DNA from: Gordionus sp. m RMFG-2023
Lineage: Eukaryota; Nematomorpha; Gordioida; Chordodea; Parachordodidae
DNA: 64,000 nt
NCBI RefSeq assembly: GCF_954871325.1
Contig: NC_088776.1
Span: 55,508,569-55,572,568, forward strand
Direction: 5' to 3'
A model generated the notes under the pieces. That model was not told the origin of the DNA and ran no database searches. It was given only the letters and a program-made list of their open reading frames with translations. The position numbers and the translations under genes were made by a program. How positions within the stretch are numbered: position 1 is the stretch's first letter; every line of letters begins with the position of its first letter. Shown one piece after another: positions 1 through 13,400 of this stretch.

Positions 1-344
1 GCTATATTTAATATCAAGAGCATTGATTAGTAAAATTTGTTAAAATATTAACTGTAATATATTCTCTATCTATCAAATATGTTTGTAAATGTGGAATTTT
101 ACCTAGTATTTTGTAACTAATTCTATATAATAAAGGAATATCAACTATATGTCTACTTACTTTTTATAAATAAATTTCTTATACTTGTTTAGAATAAATT
201 ATTACCATGCTTTTATATTAATGTATATACAAGTAATTTATTATATTTTAAATAAACTAATAAAAATATATTTCATATTTGTGCCAGGCTTATTTTTTTA
301 TTAAATTAACCTCCTATCTTGTAAAAAGAATATATATAGAGTAA

Positions 345-432
345 GGTAACCCGGCCGAAGGCCGGACAAAAGAATTTCTTAACCCCCCCCCCCTTCCCCC
401 CCCCCTTAGGAAAATGGCTACACCTATGCTCT
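345..432. mobile_element. Solo right end of the 42.5-kb hAT family
   Basis: CCCGGCCGAAGGCCGGAC, then long C runs, then GAAAATGGCTACACCTATG. It corresponds to 43925-44015 of the bounded element (GGGCCGAAGGCCAGG ... GAAAATCCTGGATACGCCAC). Confidence 0.65.
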
Positions 433-2024
433 GATTTATTATCTTATTGTAATATTCCATTCTTCATTTGACTCCTCACTTGTACATGAGATATCATTGT
501 CCGTTTCATTTAATTCTGCTACCAAATCTTTGAATACACTGATCATGAAATTTAACACTCAATATATATGCTAATTGTGCCAGTTTTTCCAAGGCCTTTT
601 CAGAAATATCTTTATTATTTATTTCATCGAAATGTCTTGAATGCAATTATACGAAATAGTTCGAACCTATAAAGGTCAATCGATTCATGAGGACGTTCAT
701 CTTGGCATTTGTCACTATATATTCTCTTCGCTCGTCCTATTTATCTTTTTATAGAGCATTTTGTACTCAGATACTCTCCGGGAGCTATAAATATGAAAAG
801 GTTTCATTTAAATTAGCAGCCATTTTATTGCTTTATTTTGAATCGATCTAATAATCGATGATAAAGAAGATTTAGCATCTTTTTTCATTTTCCATGCTGA
901 CAAAGTACTAATTTTTTAGTTGAAGATATGGTGGCCCCATTATTTTAAAAATTTCCAAATATATTATAGATATACTTAGAGTCTCAAATTTATATAAATT
1001 ATCAAGTTTTTGTCTCAAATAATTTATTATCTATTATAAATTGAAATGCCTTTATCGTTATTGAGAGCAAGCTCTCTTTGCCATATATTCATCTAAGGTC
1101 TTTTTCACGTGCCCACCACCTTATCTCACCTATTTTTTGCAGCCTTCTCAATATATTTTGGCCAGATAAATTATTCTGTTTCACCCAAGCATCTATCCTT
1201 TTATCTGATTCCCCGACCTGGATTTTATTTGATTTCAATAAATTAAGAACAAGAAATGTTGGCTATGTTATTTCTACAATAAATCAATGTATAAAAATAT
1301 AATTAATTAATCAAAACTTAGACTCTACTCAAACGGAAGCTTTTTCACTTCATTTGAAAAAAAAAACAAAGAAAAGAACGTGATGTAGCGTCAAGCGACG
1401 CTATTGATATATTATGCATTAAAATATAGTAAACGACATGACAATTCTCAAGGGATGTGATATATCATAGAGATACATTAAAAATAAATAAATGATAAGA
1501 GCGGCCTCGTGGGCAAAATTCCCACCGGGTCTTATGGCCATCCGCCCCTGATCTTTAGTATTACTTCTTAGGGTAAGTTTTTATTCTTTTTAAAGAAGAA
1601 ATTTTTTTTTCATTGGCACAAGTACCAATGGACAGAGTTACCTAAATATAAAATAAATTTTATATATCAGGAAAATAGTCTTAAATATGTTTGAAATTAA
1701 GTATTTATACCATAGTTTGCCTTTTGCTAGTAAAGCATCATGAGATACTTTAATATTCTCACAATAAAAATCTGTCACAAATACTTAATTATTCCTCTTT
1801 CAAGATTTGAAATAGATTCAGAGGATTCTGCGGTGATAATATTTGCAAATTTGCAAGTGGTATTCATGGACGTTTCATTCATTTGAGTTATGAAAGTATC
1901 CAAAAATATTAATATTGGAACGATGGGCTTGCCTTGCTACGAGTGGTAGACAAATATTGAATTTAAAGACCTTTGCTTTTGACCAGGGATTCGAACCTTT
2001 TTTTATAACTGTTCAGTTAAGTTT

Positions 2025-2470
2025 CCGTTCAGTATGTAAAAAATTATAATGGTTACGTTTTACTTATGGTTCTTAAGAAGAAATTTATAAGAGTTCGGTT
2101 CAGCTAATTTCAAAGATTTATAATAGTTCATTACGATAATAAATTTTTTTTATTGAAGCAACACCATCGTATAATGATATTAATTATGAATATTTCTTTA
2201 AATTTTTGTCATCACTAATTTATTGTTTATTATAAAGCATCCATGTAAAAAAAATATATAGGATTCAAACTTTATTAAGAATATCAGATTACACAAATAT
2301 TTTGATCATTTAATAATTATATATAACGACGGAGATACGGTAAAATATATAATTACATCACAAGGAAAATATATAAAAAAATAGAATTATATTTTATTTT
2401 GCTGCAAATTATTCTTTTTACTCCTTCAAAAAATAATTATATCAGTTAGGTTATGGTTCACATTTGCATT
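2025..2470. repeat. Dispersed repeat, copy 1
   Basis: The part at 2025-2160 (GGTTCTTAAGAAGAAATTT, GTTCGGTTCAGC) resembles the reverse complement of 58510-58660. The part at 2285-2470 (ACAAATATTTTGATCATTTA, CTCCTTCAAAAAATAATTAT) matches 58670-58860 in the direct sense. Probably a non-autonomous transposon. Confidence 0.6.
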
Positions 2471-5158
2471 CCAATATAATGCTTAACCTATTCTCATAGT
2501 CTCAGTCAAATCATATATCATTTGATATAAATATTTAATTTCGTTTAGGAGTGAAAAATTTTTAAATGGTTTAATGAGAAATTTTAAAATGTAGATTAAC
2601 ACTAAGAAATTATTTAAAATAGATATTAATTCATAAAATGTGCATGCAATTAAACATTAACTTACAAAACATTGCCGACTTTATCGTTGCTTTTAACTAG
2701 CGTTTCATTATAACATTCAAATATCTTTTATTATCTTTATATAAACTTATAGGATCTTTCTATTTTTTATATGTTTGCTTAATCATTATCTAGGAACTTG
2801 ATCAAAGCCTTCTCTAATTTTCGTAGAAAGTATATTCATACACTTAGCTTGAATGTTTTTTAATCTAACCTTAAAATATTTGACTTACATAGAGTAAAAA
2901 AATTAAGGTAGATAGGATTTGCTTGAAAAAATTTGTCGTACGATTCTTATTCTTTACCAATCTTTGGTGTTCCCTATAGAAGTCAAGCAGCTTAATGCAA
3001 GAAAAACTGTATAGGATTTTTTTTTAAATCGAGATTTAAAAGGATTCAACATCATGGATATGATTCCATCTCGATCCATTTGAAACACTGTATAGTTCTT
3101 ACAAGTAAAACTCCTAGCTAAACAAGTCTATTATAATAATGGTATCCTGACTCGAACCATTCCAACTCGTTACAATTTTTCAGTAGTTGAATAGCAAGTG
3201 TACATCACCACACCCTTATTAAACACTATGAAGAGACAATTGATCCAACAACCATCGATAGGTAGGAGATACCCTTCGCAGATTATCAATCCCCTTCAAA
3301 AATGTTAAAGAACTATCGAATAGACTCGTTAAATAATTTTTTTAAAATATAACCGGGGTAGTAAAAAAAATTTATAATACATATAATTATATAGCTATTA
3401 ACTTCATATTAAATTCGTACTCAGGAAAACAACCACATTGATATTATAGACAAGACTTAATTGTCGATTGAAACTATCAATTACAATCAGATGCTATATT
3501 TTCATATTATATAAATTTAAAAATAGTAAAATAACCTAGATCCAGACGCTATAGTACAATCTTCTGCATATAAATATAATATTGTATTTGGGCCTTAAAA
3601 ATGCGATCTTTCTCATTCTTATATTATTCATGATTTAGACAGTGCAGATGAGATTAATTCAACAAAAATTTTAAACAAAGAAACATCTCTAATTATATTA
3701 AATGAGTTTTAAAATATAATATATTTGAATGTAATATGAGGGATTGTTCAATGAACAAATTGTTTTCCTTCCAATACCAGCATAAGATGGTGGTAGATTA
3801 TACTAAGATTTGACTTGGGAAGGTATTAAGACTTGATATTAGTTAAAATATATTTTAAGAAACTTTAAATGTTATTCGTTATTTTTTCACAAAAATATGA
3901 CTAGTTTATTACTATTTCCACGAAGTAATTCGTTACTCATTGCTTTCCGTTTAACTAAATAAATTTGATTTTTTAAAATTTATTTATATTTTAAATATAA
4001 AGTTAGATTAAATATAATTTCTCTTTCCTCAGAATTATACAATATTTATTTAATTATTTAGAATAATCCGGAAAAAAATGTTTAAAAAAAAGGCTTATAA
4101 AAATTTAAAAAAATAAGTAAATTTTAATTAATAATATTAATTGTATACGTTTTACTAGATGAAAAAGTGGCATGCTCTGAAACCTTTAATATGATTAACA
4201 GACAATTTTTAAAAATCATATTCTCATCTCATTGCTTCTAAAAAAATGATACTTTTTTGGAAACATTCTGGGAAGTAAAAAACTGGCAAATAAAAATTTT
4301 CTGTTGCCACTGTCAAAAAATGAGTATGAGTATGAAAATGTAACAAGAGAATTTTTTTTATCGATAAAATTAGTCACAGAAAATTTTAAATTTTTTAAAA
4401 ATGCTCTTTGCTCTTTTAGGAGTATAATTCCCAATCTAAATTTTAAATTAGCTTTTGAAAACTAAACATAGTTCCCTTTACATTTTATAAACAAAACAAC
4501 TAAAATTTTCTCCAAGAAACTCCTTTAGACTATATTCAAAGATTGATCTTTGTTCCTCCTTTTTTTAACAAAATTTTACAACTTTCATAAATTTATTTTT
4601 CATAAAATTAGCATGTAAAATTGTGTTAGAACATATCCAATTCTTTCCAGTAAATGATAATTATTCTTTAAAGCCAATAAGGGTTTAATAAATCTGAACG
4701 CAATTTAAATAAAAAGATATTTTTCCTTTGAAAATAAAAATCTTGATTTATAAATGTGGCGTGAGTAGTGAATTCTTAATTACAAATATGTAAGAAGATT
4801 ATATTATTTCATTTTTTTTGCAATTTCTCTAAAATTATGAAATAAAAGGCTGAGATTTATAATATCGGAAGTATGAAAAAGATTAAAGTTAAATTTAAAT
4901 TAGAAAAAATGGGAAAATATTACCATATTTTAAAAAGTTTAAAAAAAATTTGCTCAAAATTTCTATACATTTCGTAAAAATTAAATTTATAACGGCCGTG
5001 ATAAATTTCTTTATCTGTGAAATGGTTTTATAGTGCCAGAGGAAAATATTAAAAATAACATTAAAATATCGTAATTGTATAATATATACGTTAACATATA
5101 ATTTTGATTTTAAATTTTAAATACCCAATTAGTTAAGTTTGTATTTCACTAATATCTT

Positions 5159-5673
5159 TTAGCCTTTCACATTTATCTCTTTATTAATTGTTATAATTTT
5201 ACATTCTTTTAGATTCATACTGGGCTGATGTTTAGGAGTTAAAGAATAATTTTGAGACGAAATTGATTTAGGAGTATTAATAAAATTAATCAACAAAAAG
5301 TTTATACTCCTACGCCAACCCAATTGGTATCTGATAGTCTTGCATCTTAGTGATCCATTGTTAGCTAATATCAACAAAGGGTTTATCCATCTCAATGAAG
5401 TAAACCAAATGGCAACCCCATGGATAATAACTTGCACCTTTTCGCTATCTAAATCCATTTTTTTTGCCACAGCCAGAAAATAAAAGCCAAATATTGGAAT
5501 ATAACATATAAAGAAGGCACCTATTAATTGCCATATCAATCGTATAGCTTTATTCTTTCTTCCGTTTGAAAATGAGTTGTGTAGTAGACTTTTTGTTATG
5601 TTTTTCGACAGTTTGAGGGTGTGGATGATAGATATATACAAGCTTATGGAAATGGTGTAAGGAAATATCATGC
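5159..5673 (-). CDS. GPCR coding exon 2 (TM5 to C-terminus)
   Basis: The acceptor is AAAACAG|GCATGA. The split Gly codon joins to GMIFPYTISISLY. Encodes TM5-TM7 and a basic cytoplasmic tail of about 70 residues ending at a stop at 5159. Confidence 0.85.
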
Positions 5674-6577
5674 CTGTTTTTATATTTTTTGGGTAAAATT
5701 TAATAAATATTAAAAGTTTGATATATTTAAAAAAAGTTACATTTTCATAATAATAATATTTTAAGGGTCTAAAAAATTTGTTTTTTATTTTAATAAAAGA
5801 ATTGTATCGATTAAAGTTTAAAACAATTATACTTTCCTTTTAAAATTATTTTTTACCTATAGTAATGATCCATATCAAATAATTTCTAAATAGTTTAGCG
5901 TTCAACCTACAATACGAATTATAAGAAGTTGGGTTGAATATCTTGATAATTAGAAATACGGAAGGCAAGGTTATAACAGCTAAAATTATAGTTAACAGGC
6001 TCCATATAATGTGTTTTTCGCTAGCCTTAAATGGGTACACTATGGCCCTGAACTGATTGATAGCTATAGCTAAAATAGTGAAAGAACTCAGATAGATAAA
6101 CATTTCTTCGAAATACCAAATAGTAACCTCTTTTCTGCACAAAAAACTATCTGATACATTACTATATTGCCTACTGGAATTGTAAAAGAACGATATATGA
6201 AAATGAGGCATGCAAATAATAGCAGACATAATATCGCCGCAAGCTCTAAATGCGAAATAGCATTGGACCGGGTATGTGAAATCTTGTTTATTTTTAAAAA
6301 TAATAATTTTGTTGATCCTACTTGTTCTCTGTGTTGATTTTTCTAATGAAGTTGATCCTTTGATTTGATTCAAGGAATTTCTCAAAGGAACTATAATGAA
6401 CTGGAACCAGTCAGGTATTGATTTTCCATATAGGGTCCATAAAAAGATGGAATTGATTAGCAATATTATTATTATTTGAATAACGTATAAAGGAACAAAT
6501 ATATTTTTATAATGACCAAGATTTAGGCCAAATATTTTTTCCATAGAAAGCTTAGAATTATTTCCCTGTACTGCCAT
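5159..6577 (-). CDS. Class A (rhodopsin-like) G-protein coupled receptor, two coding exons
   Basis: Predicted seven-transmembrane receptor at the plasma membrane, about 411 aa; ligand unknown. Exon 1 (5857-6577) and exon 2 (5159-5673) join in phase 1 across a 183-bp GT-AG intron inside TM5. Landmarks seen: N-glycosylation site NNS near the start; TM1 with IILLINSIFLW; TM2 with ACGDIMSAIICMP (conserved Asp and Pro); Cys before TM3 (FLCRK); NQFRAIVYPF where DRY normally lies; Trp in TM4; second-loop Cys (NSYCRL); Pro in TM5 (IFPYTISISLY); FFICYIPIF in TM6 in place of CWxP; NPLLI in TM7 in place of NPxxY. The first intracellular loop is unusually long, about 50 residues. The fold is clear; the ligand class (peptide-receptor-like is only a guess) is not. 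An additional 5' exon cannot be excluded. Confidence 0.88.
5857..6577 (-). CDS. GPCR coding exon 1 (TM1 to start of TM5)
   Basis: Starts at ATG (6575-6577) and encodes TM1-TM4 and the beginning of TM5. The donor follows ATAG|GTAAAA, leaving phase 1 (240 codons plus one base). Confidence 0.85.
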
Positions 6578-9500
6578 GTTAATGATGTTGTTATATATTA
6601 TTTTTTTTATAATTTGAAAATATTAATAAGTTAATCTATGGTAAATGAATACGTAGGTAATTTATAAATATATAATATATATGTAAGGAGAATGTATGAT
6701 ATAGGTAATGAATAAATAATTAAGCGTTAACTAAAGAAATAAGAAACGGGGAAAAGGGGAAGGGGAAAGGGATAAATCATGAATAATTAATATTTATAAA
6801 ATGTTTATTTTGTTCAATATAATATTAATGCATTCACCGAACATGAATCATCTTTAAACCGATATTAGCCGCTATTATCAACCGAACTTAAACTGAACTC
6901 ATAAAAATTTGTCATCTGAATCTGACCCGAACCTCAAAAAATTACTAAGAACGGATCTTTTGATATTTAAACTCTTTTAAAAATGTTAAAAATGACATTT
7001 TTTTAAGGTAAAAAAAATCGATATTTTTAGAGGGGCTCTTCAAATTTTTCACGGGGCTTTCCCTACTGACGCTATTGGATCACTGATTATATTAGATTCT
7101 TATTAAGTTTTCATTTTTATAAAAAAAAATTTTTTAAAAAATTTTAAATTATAAAGTTTATAACTTTTTACTAATTTCAAATTCTTCTTTAGAGTGACAT
7201 ATTGAATACGTTTTAGGAGAAAAGGAGTGGGGATGTCTAGGGGTGATCTTATTAACGTACATATGATATTTAGGAGAATAGGCGAATTTCCGAATTGGGG
7301 AGGGGTTGGCTACACCTATGAATCTAATAAATCCTATCTATCAGGAGATAAAAATTAAAATTTGTTATAATCTTGGTTAAAAAAAAATTCAATAATTTTC
7401 ATTCATTAAATTTTTCAGAAATATTTATAATAATCCAATTAGAATGATCTATTTGAAAAAAGTTCACGTAATTGATTGAGAATGATGAAGGCAAATTTTA
7501 TCACTATCGTTATCCTCGAAATCAAAGATGCTCATAGTGGTATATTCAAATGGTAATTTTGTAACTTATGGTTAGTGTTATGACTTATGGGTTTTGTTGC
7601 AGAAAACCTCGATTTTATTCTTTTTGAACATTTAAAATCATAATTTTAGCTAAAAAATATTACCTAAGCCTCGAGATTTCGTATATAGTTAACAGAGGTT
7701 TGGCCTCATTTGACCAAATCTTAAGACTTAGGAAAAAAAAAGATATTGGTAAAAATCTTGATTTATTTATTTTTAAAAATAGGTAACATTGAGTGTTTTA
7801 CACTATATTTATGAATTATAATTTAGAAAGATGAGGCCATTCAGAAACTATTATAGTGTTAGCGTTATATGTCTTATTTTTTTCAACTAAAAATTTTTTT
7901 AAGTGTTTTTTTAACATTTTAAAAATTTGATTTTACCGGAAATGTATTTCAGCATGTTTAAAGTATCTGTTATTGGGAAAGCCTGGCCAACTAATTTTTT
8001 CGAAAATAAATTTAAACCGGCTGAGCCAGGCATGTCGTATATAAAAAATTTTTGGCCGGGCTGGGCAATTAAAAATTAGGGCCGGGCTTTCACAAAACTT
8101 TTATATATATTTTCTATATAGGATTTCTTTATTAATTTTTTTTTTAGTAAAATATAAAAATAATATTTAATTCATAACAGATTTTTGTAAAATTCCGCTT
8201 CAACCCCCAACCGCCTACCATTTTTTAAAAAAATGTATCCAAAAAGTTAAATTTATTTTATATTTCTTGTTAAATTAAAAAAATAAAAACTATGAGGATA
8301 AATAGAATGGAGGATGGAAAGAAAGAAAGAAATGGCACACAACTTTTGGAATTAATGATAAATGGATAATATTAAAAACCAACTATTTATTTTTATTTTT
8401 TAAAATATGACATCTTCATTTAAAATATAGCATAATTTATAAAATAAAACTATATTAAAATAACACATAAAAAATTGAAAAAAACAATTTTAAAAATACA
8501 AAAATATGAATGATATCTATAAAAAACATATAGGAGGAGGGAGCAAAAAAAAACTCCCATTGAGATCCAAGGAAACTAAGATAGTTGCCTCGGAATATGA
8601 CGGTTTGAGTTAATTGTAACATTTTAAAAGAGGATTCATGATCAACATTAATTTAAAATTTTACTTAAAATTATAATTATAGCCTAGGGTCCTATTGGTA
8701 GTAACAATTAATTGGGATAAAGTGAAAATCAGAAAAGTCTTATCTGGTCTTTTCCCATCAGACAGGGATAAATATGACGGAATTCTGAAGGTTTGGATAG
8801 TTGGCCAACCCATTTGTTCGAGATTATAGATTTAATAGCTTCATGGAAGCTTAAACTGTTCTTTAGAATATAAATAGGTTAGACTATGTCGACTCTTAAG
8901 ATTGTGGTCTTTCCCACACCCTTTACATTTGTGGAGTTGACATAGGTCACAGCCAAGTCTATACCCTATAGTCATCCTCAGCATTGTATTTCATTTTATT
9001 TTACAAAATATTTTATTCACGATTAATATCAAGAAATGTTAACCAACAGAAATATAATGATATTTTCTAACCAATTTCTGACCGGGATTGTTAAGGTGGA
9101 TAAATCGAATTAAATTTATTTTTCAAGTGTTTTTGAAATCACACCTATTTATTGTTATTCGATAATATAGTATCAAGTTTAATCTCTAAAATAAGATATT
9201 TGAGATATAAATTACCTAAGGAAATTTTGTCGTCGGATCTAACTGGAAAATGATTTTATTTTATTTTTTTATTGATAACATTTTTGGACAAAATGATAAC
9301 TAGAAAAATGTATTATGTTAAAATTCGTCGGATGCTATTGAATTCAACATCATAGTCTAAATCGAAACCAAACTATTTTTATTGACATCTGAGCTTGATG
9401 ACTTAATTGGTTTTGTTAAATGTATATATTCTCATACACAACGATAATTCCTTTCGTGCAAATAGTTTTGCGATAATGACCTGATTATGAAACTTTTTTT

Positions 9501-10226
9501 TCCCTAAATGATATATATATATAATCAACCTTTAATATGTGGTACAGCAGCTATTTTATATATTTTTCACATATTATTTTATATAAAATAGTTATTCTAC
9601 ATAAGAAAGTAGCAAATAAATTACAAAATATTTTTTTTTTGAATGTTTTAAAGTCATATGTCCTGGTCTCTCACATTGCCATAGAATTTATTGATTTTGA
9701 TGCAATAAATGCAAATCTATTCTTTATAGATACCTTAAGATATTCTATATAATTTCGGATTTAAAGTTGACCATGTATATTAAATATTTTTAAAAATATT
9801 CTTTTATTAACCAAAACTATTATTTCATCTTACACTGGGTAACTTTTTCCCTAAGAAATTATTATTTCTATTATTCCTAATAAACATTCGATAAATATAA
9901 ATTTATCTACAAATTATTAAGATTACTAATTATCAATGAAGCCCTAATTAAGCTTTTCTGAGAAAGCCCTAATTTTTTTATTACTTAGACAATAAGAGAA
10001 AAATTTTGAATCGCCTAAATATAAATTTTTATTGTAAGCAATAGATAAATTTATATGTACTCCAGGGCATCTCGCTTAGTTTAAATAAAAGGGGAAAAAT
10101 TATTTAAATTGTATGGCTAGAATGTAGCATGTGCACCGAATCGCTGTCAGATTTGGCATCGTTATTGTATAAATGCGAGATTATTTCAGTTATATCAAAG
10201 ATATAATATAATAGGTTTATCAATAA
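6578..10226. other. Spacer between GPCR and DNase II
   Basis: Contains a decayed hAT-like end near 7270-7320, a family C fragment (7860-7975), a GGCCGGGC-rich family B-like patch (7980-8095) and the LINE fragment (8690-8995). No further gene seen. Confidence 0.65.
8690..8995 (-). pseudogene. LINE C-terminal fragment, heavily decayed
   Basis: Minus-strand translation gives GYRLGCDLCQLHKCKGCGKD then HSLTYLYSKEQF, and in another frame SDGKRPDKTFLIFT. This is the same knuckle and SDGKRPD endonuclease order as at 63.1-63.4 kb. Several stops. Confidence 0.62.
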
Positions 10227-10232
10227 TTTATT
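10227..10232 (-). promoter_or_regulatory. Candidate polyadenylation signal for DNase II
   Basis: AATAAA on the minus strand about 100 bp past the stop codon. In DNA this AT-rich, chance hexamers are common, so it is only a candidate. Confidence 0.35.
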
Positions 10233-10332
10233 TCATTTTGCAATAATCATTTCGGGCATAATTTAAGAAATTAAATTACATCTTGCAAAATAATTAATAT
10301 AATATATAAGATTAACATGTTTTAACACTATT

Positions 10333-10446
10333 TTAAGCACTTCGCAAAGGACAAGCTTCTATATCGTTGATGATCTGTCTAAAAGAATTCCATAACTGAA
10401 GATTTTCTGTGCAAACCATTCCCCCTGATCTCTTTTCTTGATGCAA
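10333..10446 (-). CDS. DNASE2: DNase II exon 8 (C-terminus)
   Basis: Encodes LHQEKRSGGMVCTENL then QLWNSFRQIINDIEAC before a TAA at 10333. It matches the family tail RGGGTLC...LWKAF. Acceptor ATCCAAG|TTGCAT, phase 0. Confidence 0.95.
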   Translation of the reverse strand: MHQEKRSGGMVCTENLQLWNSFRQIINDIEACPLRSA

Positions 10447-13400
10447 CTTGGATATTTTTTTAAATTTTTTGATAATATTTTTTTTTCCTAGTTATAAAAC
10501 TATTTCCTTTGCTTTAAAAAATGATCAATTAAATATTAATAATTAGCATTTTTTTTATATAACACTTTTTCTGGTCACCAAATTTGGTATATATTCAATT
10601 AATAATTTACTTCCCGATTTAAATCCCCGATACATACGACTGGTTTATTAATATTGGAATTTTTGTGAATTTTGCTGGTGGCGGGAAAGGATTTTGGGTT
10701 AGTTACTGCCCACTTGGAATGATCCACGAATTCGGAAAAAGATATGTTCCTCTGAGAATCAGAAATCTTGGTTATAATAAATAAACGGATAAATATAGAG
10801 TTAGGGGAAAACATTTCATTGAAAAGGCGAATTGCTATAGTTCTAAAGAATTTGGCATTGTTTTTTTTATATTCCCAAACGAAGAGTTATTTGCCATACG
10901 AAATATGGCCATTCCCAAAAATAAAGTTTCGAAATAAAAATCTACAAATATTTTTTTTGCCCAAAATTTTATGCGAGATATTCTTTTGAGATTGCAAAAT
11001 TGAAATTTTAAGATCAATTATTTTTTTTAAAAAAACATTTATAATTTCAATCATATAAGAATTTTAATACCTGTTAATCACAAAAGATTTATACTTATAA
11101 AAGATTTTTTACAATGATGATAGCGTTTGGGCTGAAAATCTTATAAAATATCTTCGATTTCATATCATTTTTCCTCAAATATTGGAAAGACATAAATAAG
11201 GCTTAATAAATTTTATCAGTTTGCCAATAAAAGGCTCTTAGTATATTCAGCGCGCCTTTACATTTATTTGTACCTATTGTGGTTAACATATACAACTGAA
11301 CAATATATATTTTTTTAAATTAATATAAATTATCTGCCATATGAATTTTTCTTAAACAGGTGAATTAATTATGTATTCTGAGCTAAAGGGTTCTCAGTTC
11401 AAGTTTAAAAATATTGTTTTTTAAAAAAAATGAACTTTGTTATCATTGGAATTGATATTGAAAGAAATTCCTTTGATATTTTGGACAGTTGGGTGCCTAA
11501 AACAAGAAGAGTTTAGCGCATGTTTGGTGTCTTGTTGCCAAGTTTCAGAAAGCAGGTTAGATTGGTAATAAGGAGCTATCAGATCACTGTATATATCTTT
11601 ATTTTAACCAAATTAATGTCCCTTTAACATACCCCTCCTAATATATAAATTTTTTAATTATTAGCGTATTGAGTTATCGTTATCTATGTAACAATGCCTT
11701 CCAGTAGTGTATCTATGAAATTACAAATAATTATTTCCAGGGATTTTAGAATCACGATACTTTTACTTTATTTTACAAACCCCGTATAAAATTTTAAAAT
11801 CTTAGTGACCGGAAAAAGGTGCAAGAACTGTTATTGAGATATTTGGCATCCTTTAATTAAGTATATGGAGATCTTGAGAAAGAAATAAAAATATAATGAA
11901 TAGGATCTAATTTAGAAATTTATATATTTTAAACCGGCGTCAAATTTCTTGTATTTGGCAAAAGCAACAAAAGGAGTCTTATTTCTCAAAGAATGAAAGG
12001 TCTTGATTAAGGTCCAAGGTGGATTCTTATCCGTCGTAATATCCTTATTTTGGCTCAGCCATTTGAGATACTTATTTCCTACCATAAACTCATCGGGTAC
12101 ATTTTTGTCGTGTATGTAAGGAGTGTCATAGTATATCAACTGACCTTTATTTTTTTTTATAAATTTTGATTTTATTGTTATTGTGGTAAAATATCCCTTA
12201 TGCCAATCAAATATTTTATTTGCAAAAGGGTTATACCGTAGTAAAAATATTAAATGATAATTTTAAAAAATCTAGCTTAGATTTATTGATTGTTCTTATT
12301 AGAAATGTGCCGATCTGTAAATTTTTCATGGATCCGATCCGATATTTTCCGATATTACTAAAAAAATGATCCGATATATATTGATTTTTATTTATCATCT
12401 AAATTATATAAATATATCTATATTTTCTACTTTAAAAAAAACCAACTAGCTTTCACGAATGATTAAGTGTATTTAATATTTTTTTTATTTTTTAAAAATT
12501 AATAATCTTATTTCAAATATTTGCAAAGTTTATATTAATTTATTATTATGAAATTATTTATAAAATAAAAAAAATTATATGATTATAAATTATAACATAA
12601 CCAAAAAAAAAATAAAAAATATAAGATCAGTTTTTTAAAAAAGATCGGCCCGTTCCGATATTTTTTCAAAACGATAAATATCGATGCCGATCCGATATTA
12701 AATATCGGCACAGCCCTAATTCATATATTAAAATCCTTTGTAATTTATTGGAGAACACCGGTTTTAAGAATGTAAAGACAAACAGATAATTCTTACTTAT
12801 AGTGAAAATTTGAGAATAATCAAAGGAGACACAAAGAAAAACTTGTCCATTATATGCTCCGTTTGGTGGATAAATATATCCGCCTAGTTTATTGGGTGAT
12901 GTCATATTTTGGGAAACCGCGGCAGGAAAACGGGGTAAACTATGTATCAACCAAGCCCCTGTGCTTTTATTGGACATCAAGACACCTTGTAAATATTAAC
13001 AAATAACTCAACAAATTGGTTTTTATATAAAAAATGATAAATAAATAGAAGGTCTTTAGCTAGCATAACTTTCCAGGAAACCATAAATCTGTGGCCCCGT
13101 GAATGTTCAGGGCCAATCTATGTTTTTACTTGATTTTCATCAAACAAAAGTGGTTCATTCATTAAAATACCCATGTTAATCTCATTAAGTAGATTAAACC
13201 TATCCCAGCTTTGTCATACGCTAAGAAAAAGTTGCCAGAAAGAAAAAGATATATATCTAAACATATTTAAAGATAAAATATGAGCAGAAACCTTTTGTGT
13301 GTCCCATAGATTCGTGTTCTTTTCCATTAGGACTTTCGTCGTTGTAACTTAGAAACATGAAATCCTATTTTTTATAGTTTCGAATTTATATAAAGCGAAT

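Larger units (their letters stand above)
1..5158. other. Intergenic, AT-rich, repeat remnants only
   Basis: Holds the dispersed repeats at 20-170 and 2025-2470 and a hAT end at 345-432. A slightly GC-richer patch at about 2930-3310 has no open frame I can assign. No gene seen. Confidence 0.7.

Noticed and set aside
1500-1550. GC-richer patch considered as a tRNA
   Set aside because: No cloverleaf arms or anticodon loop could be folded; more like a transposon end.
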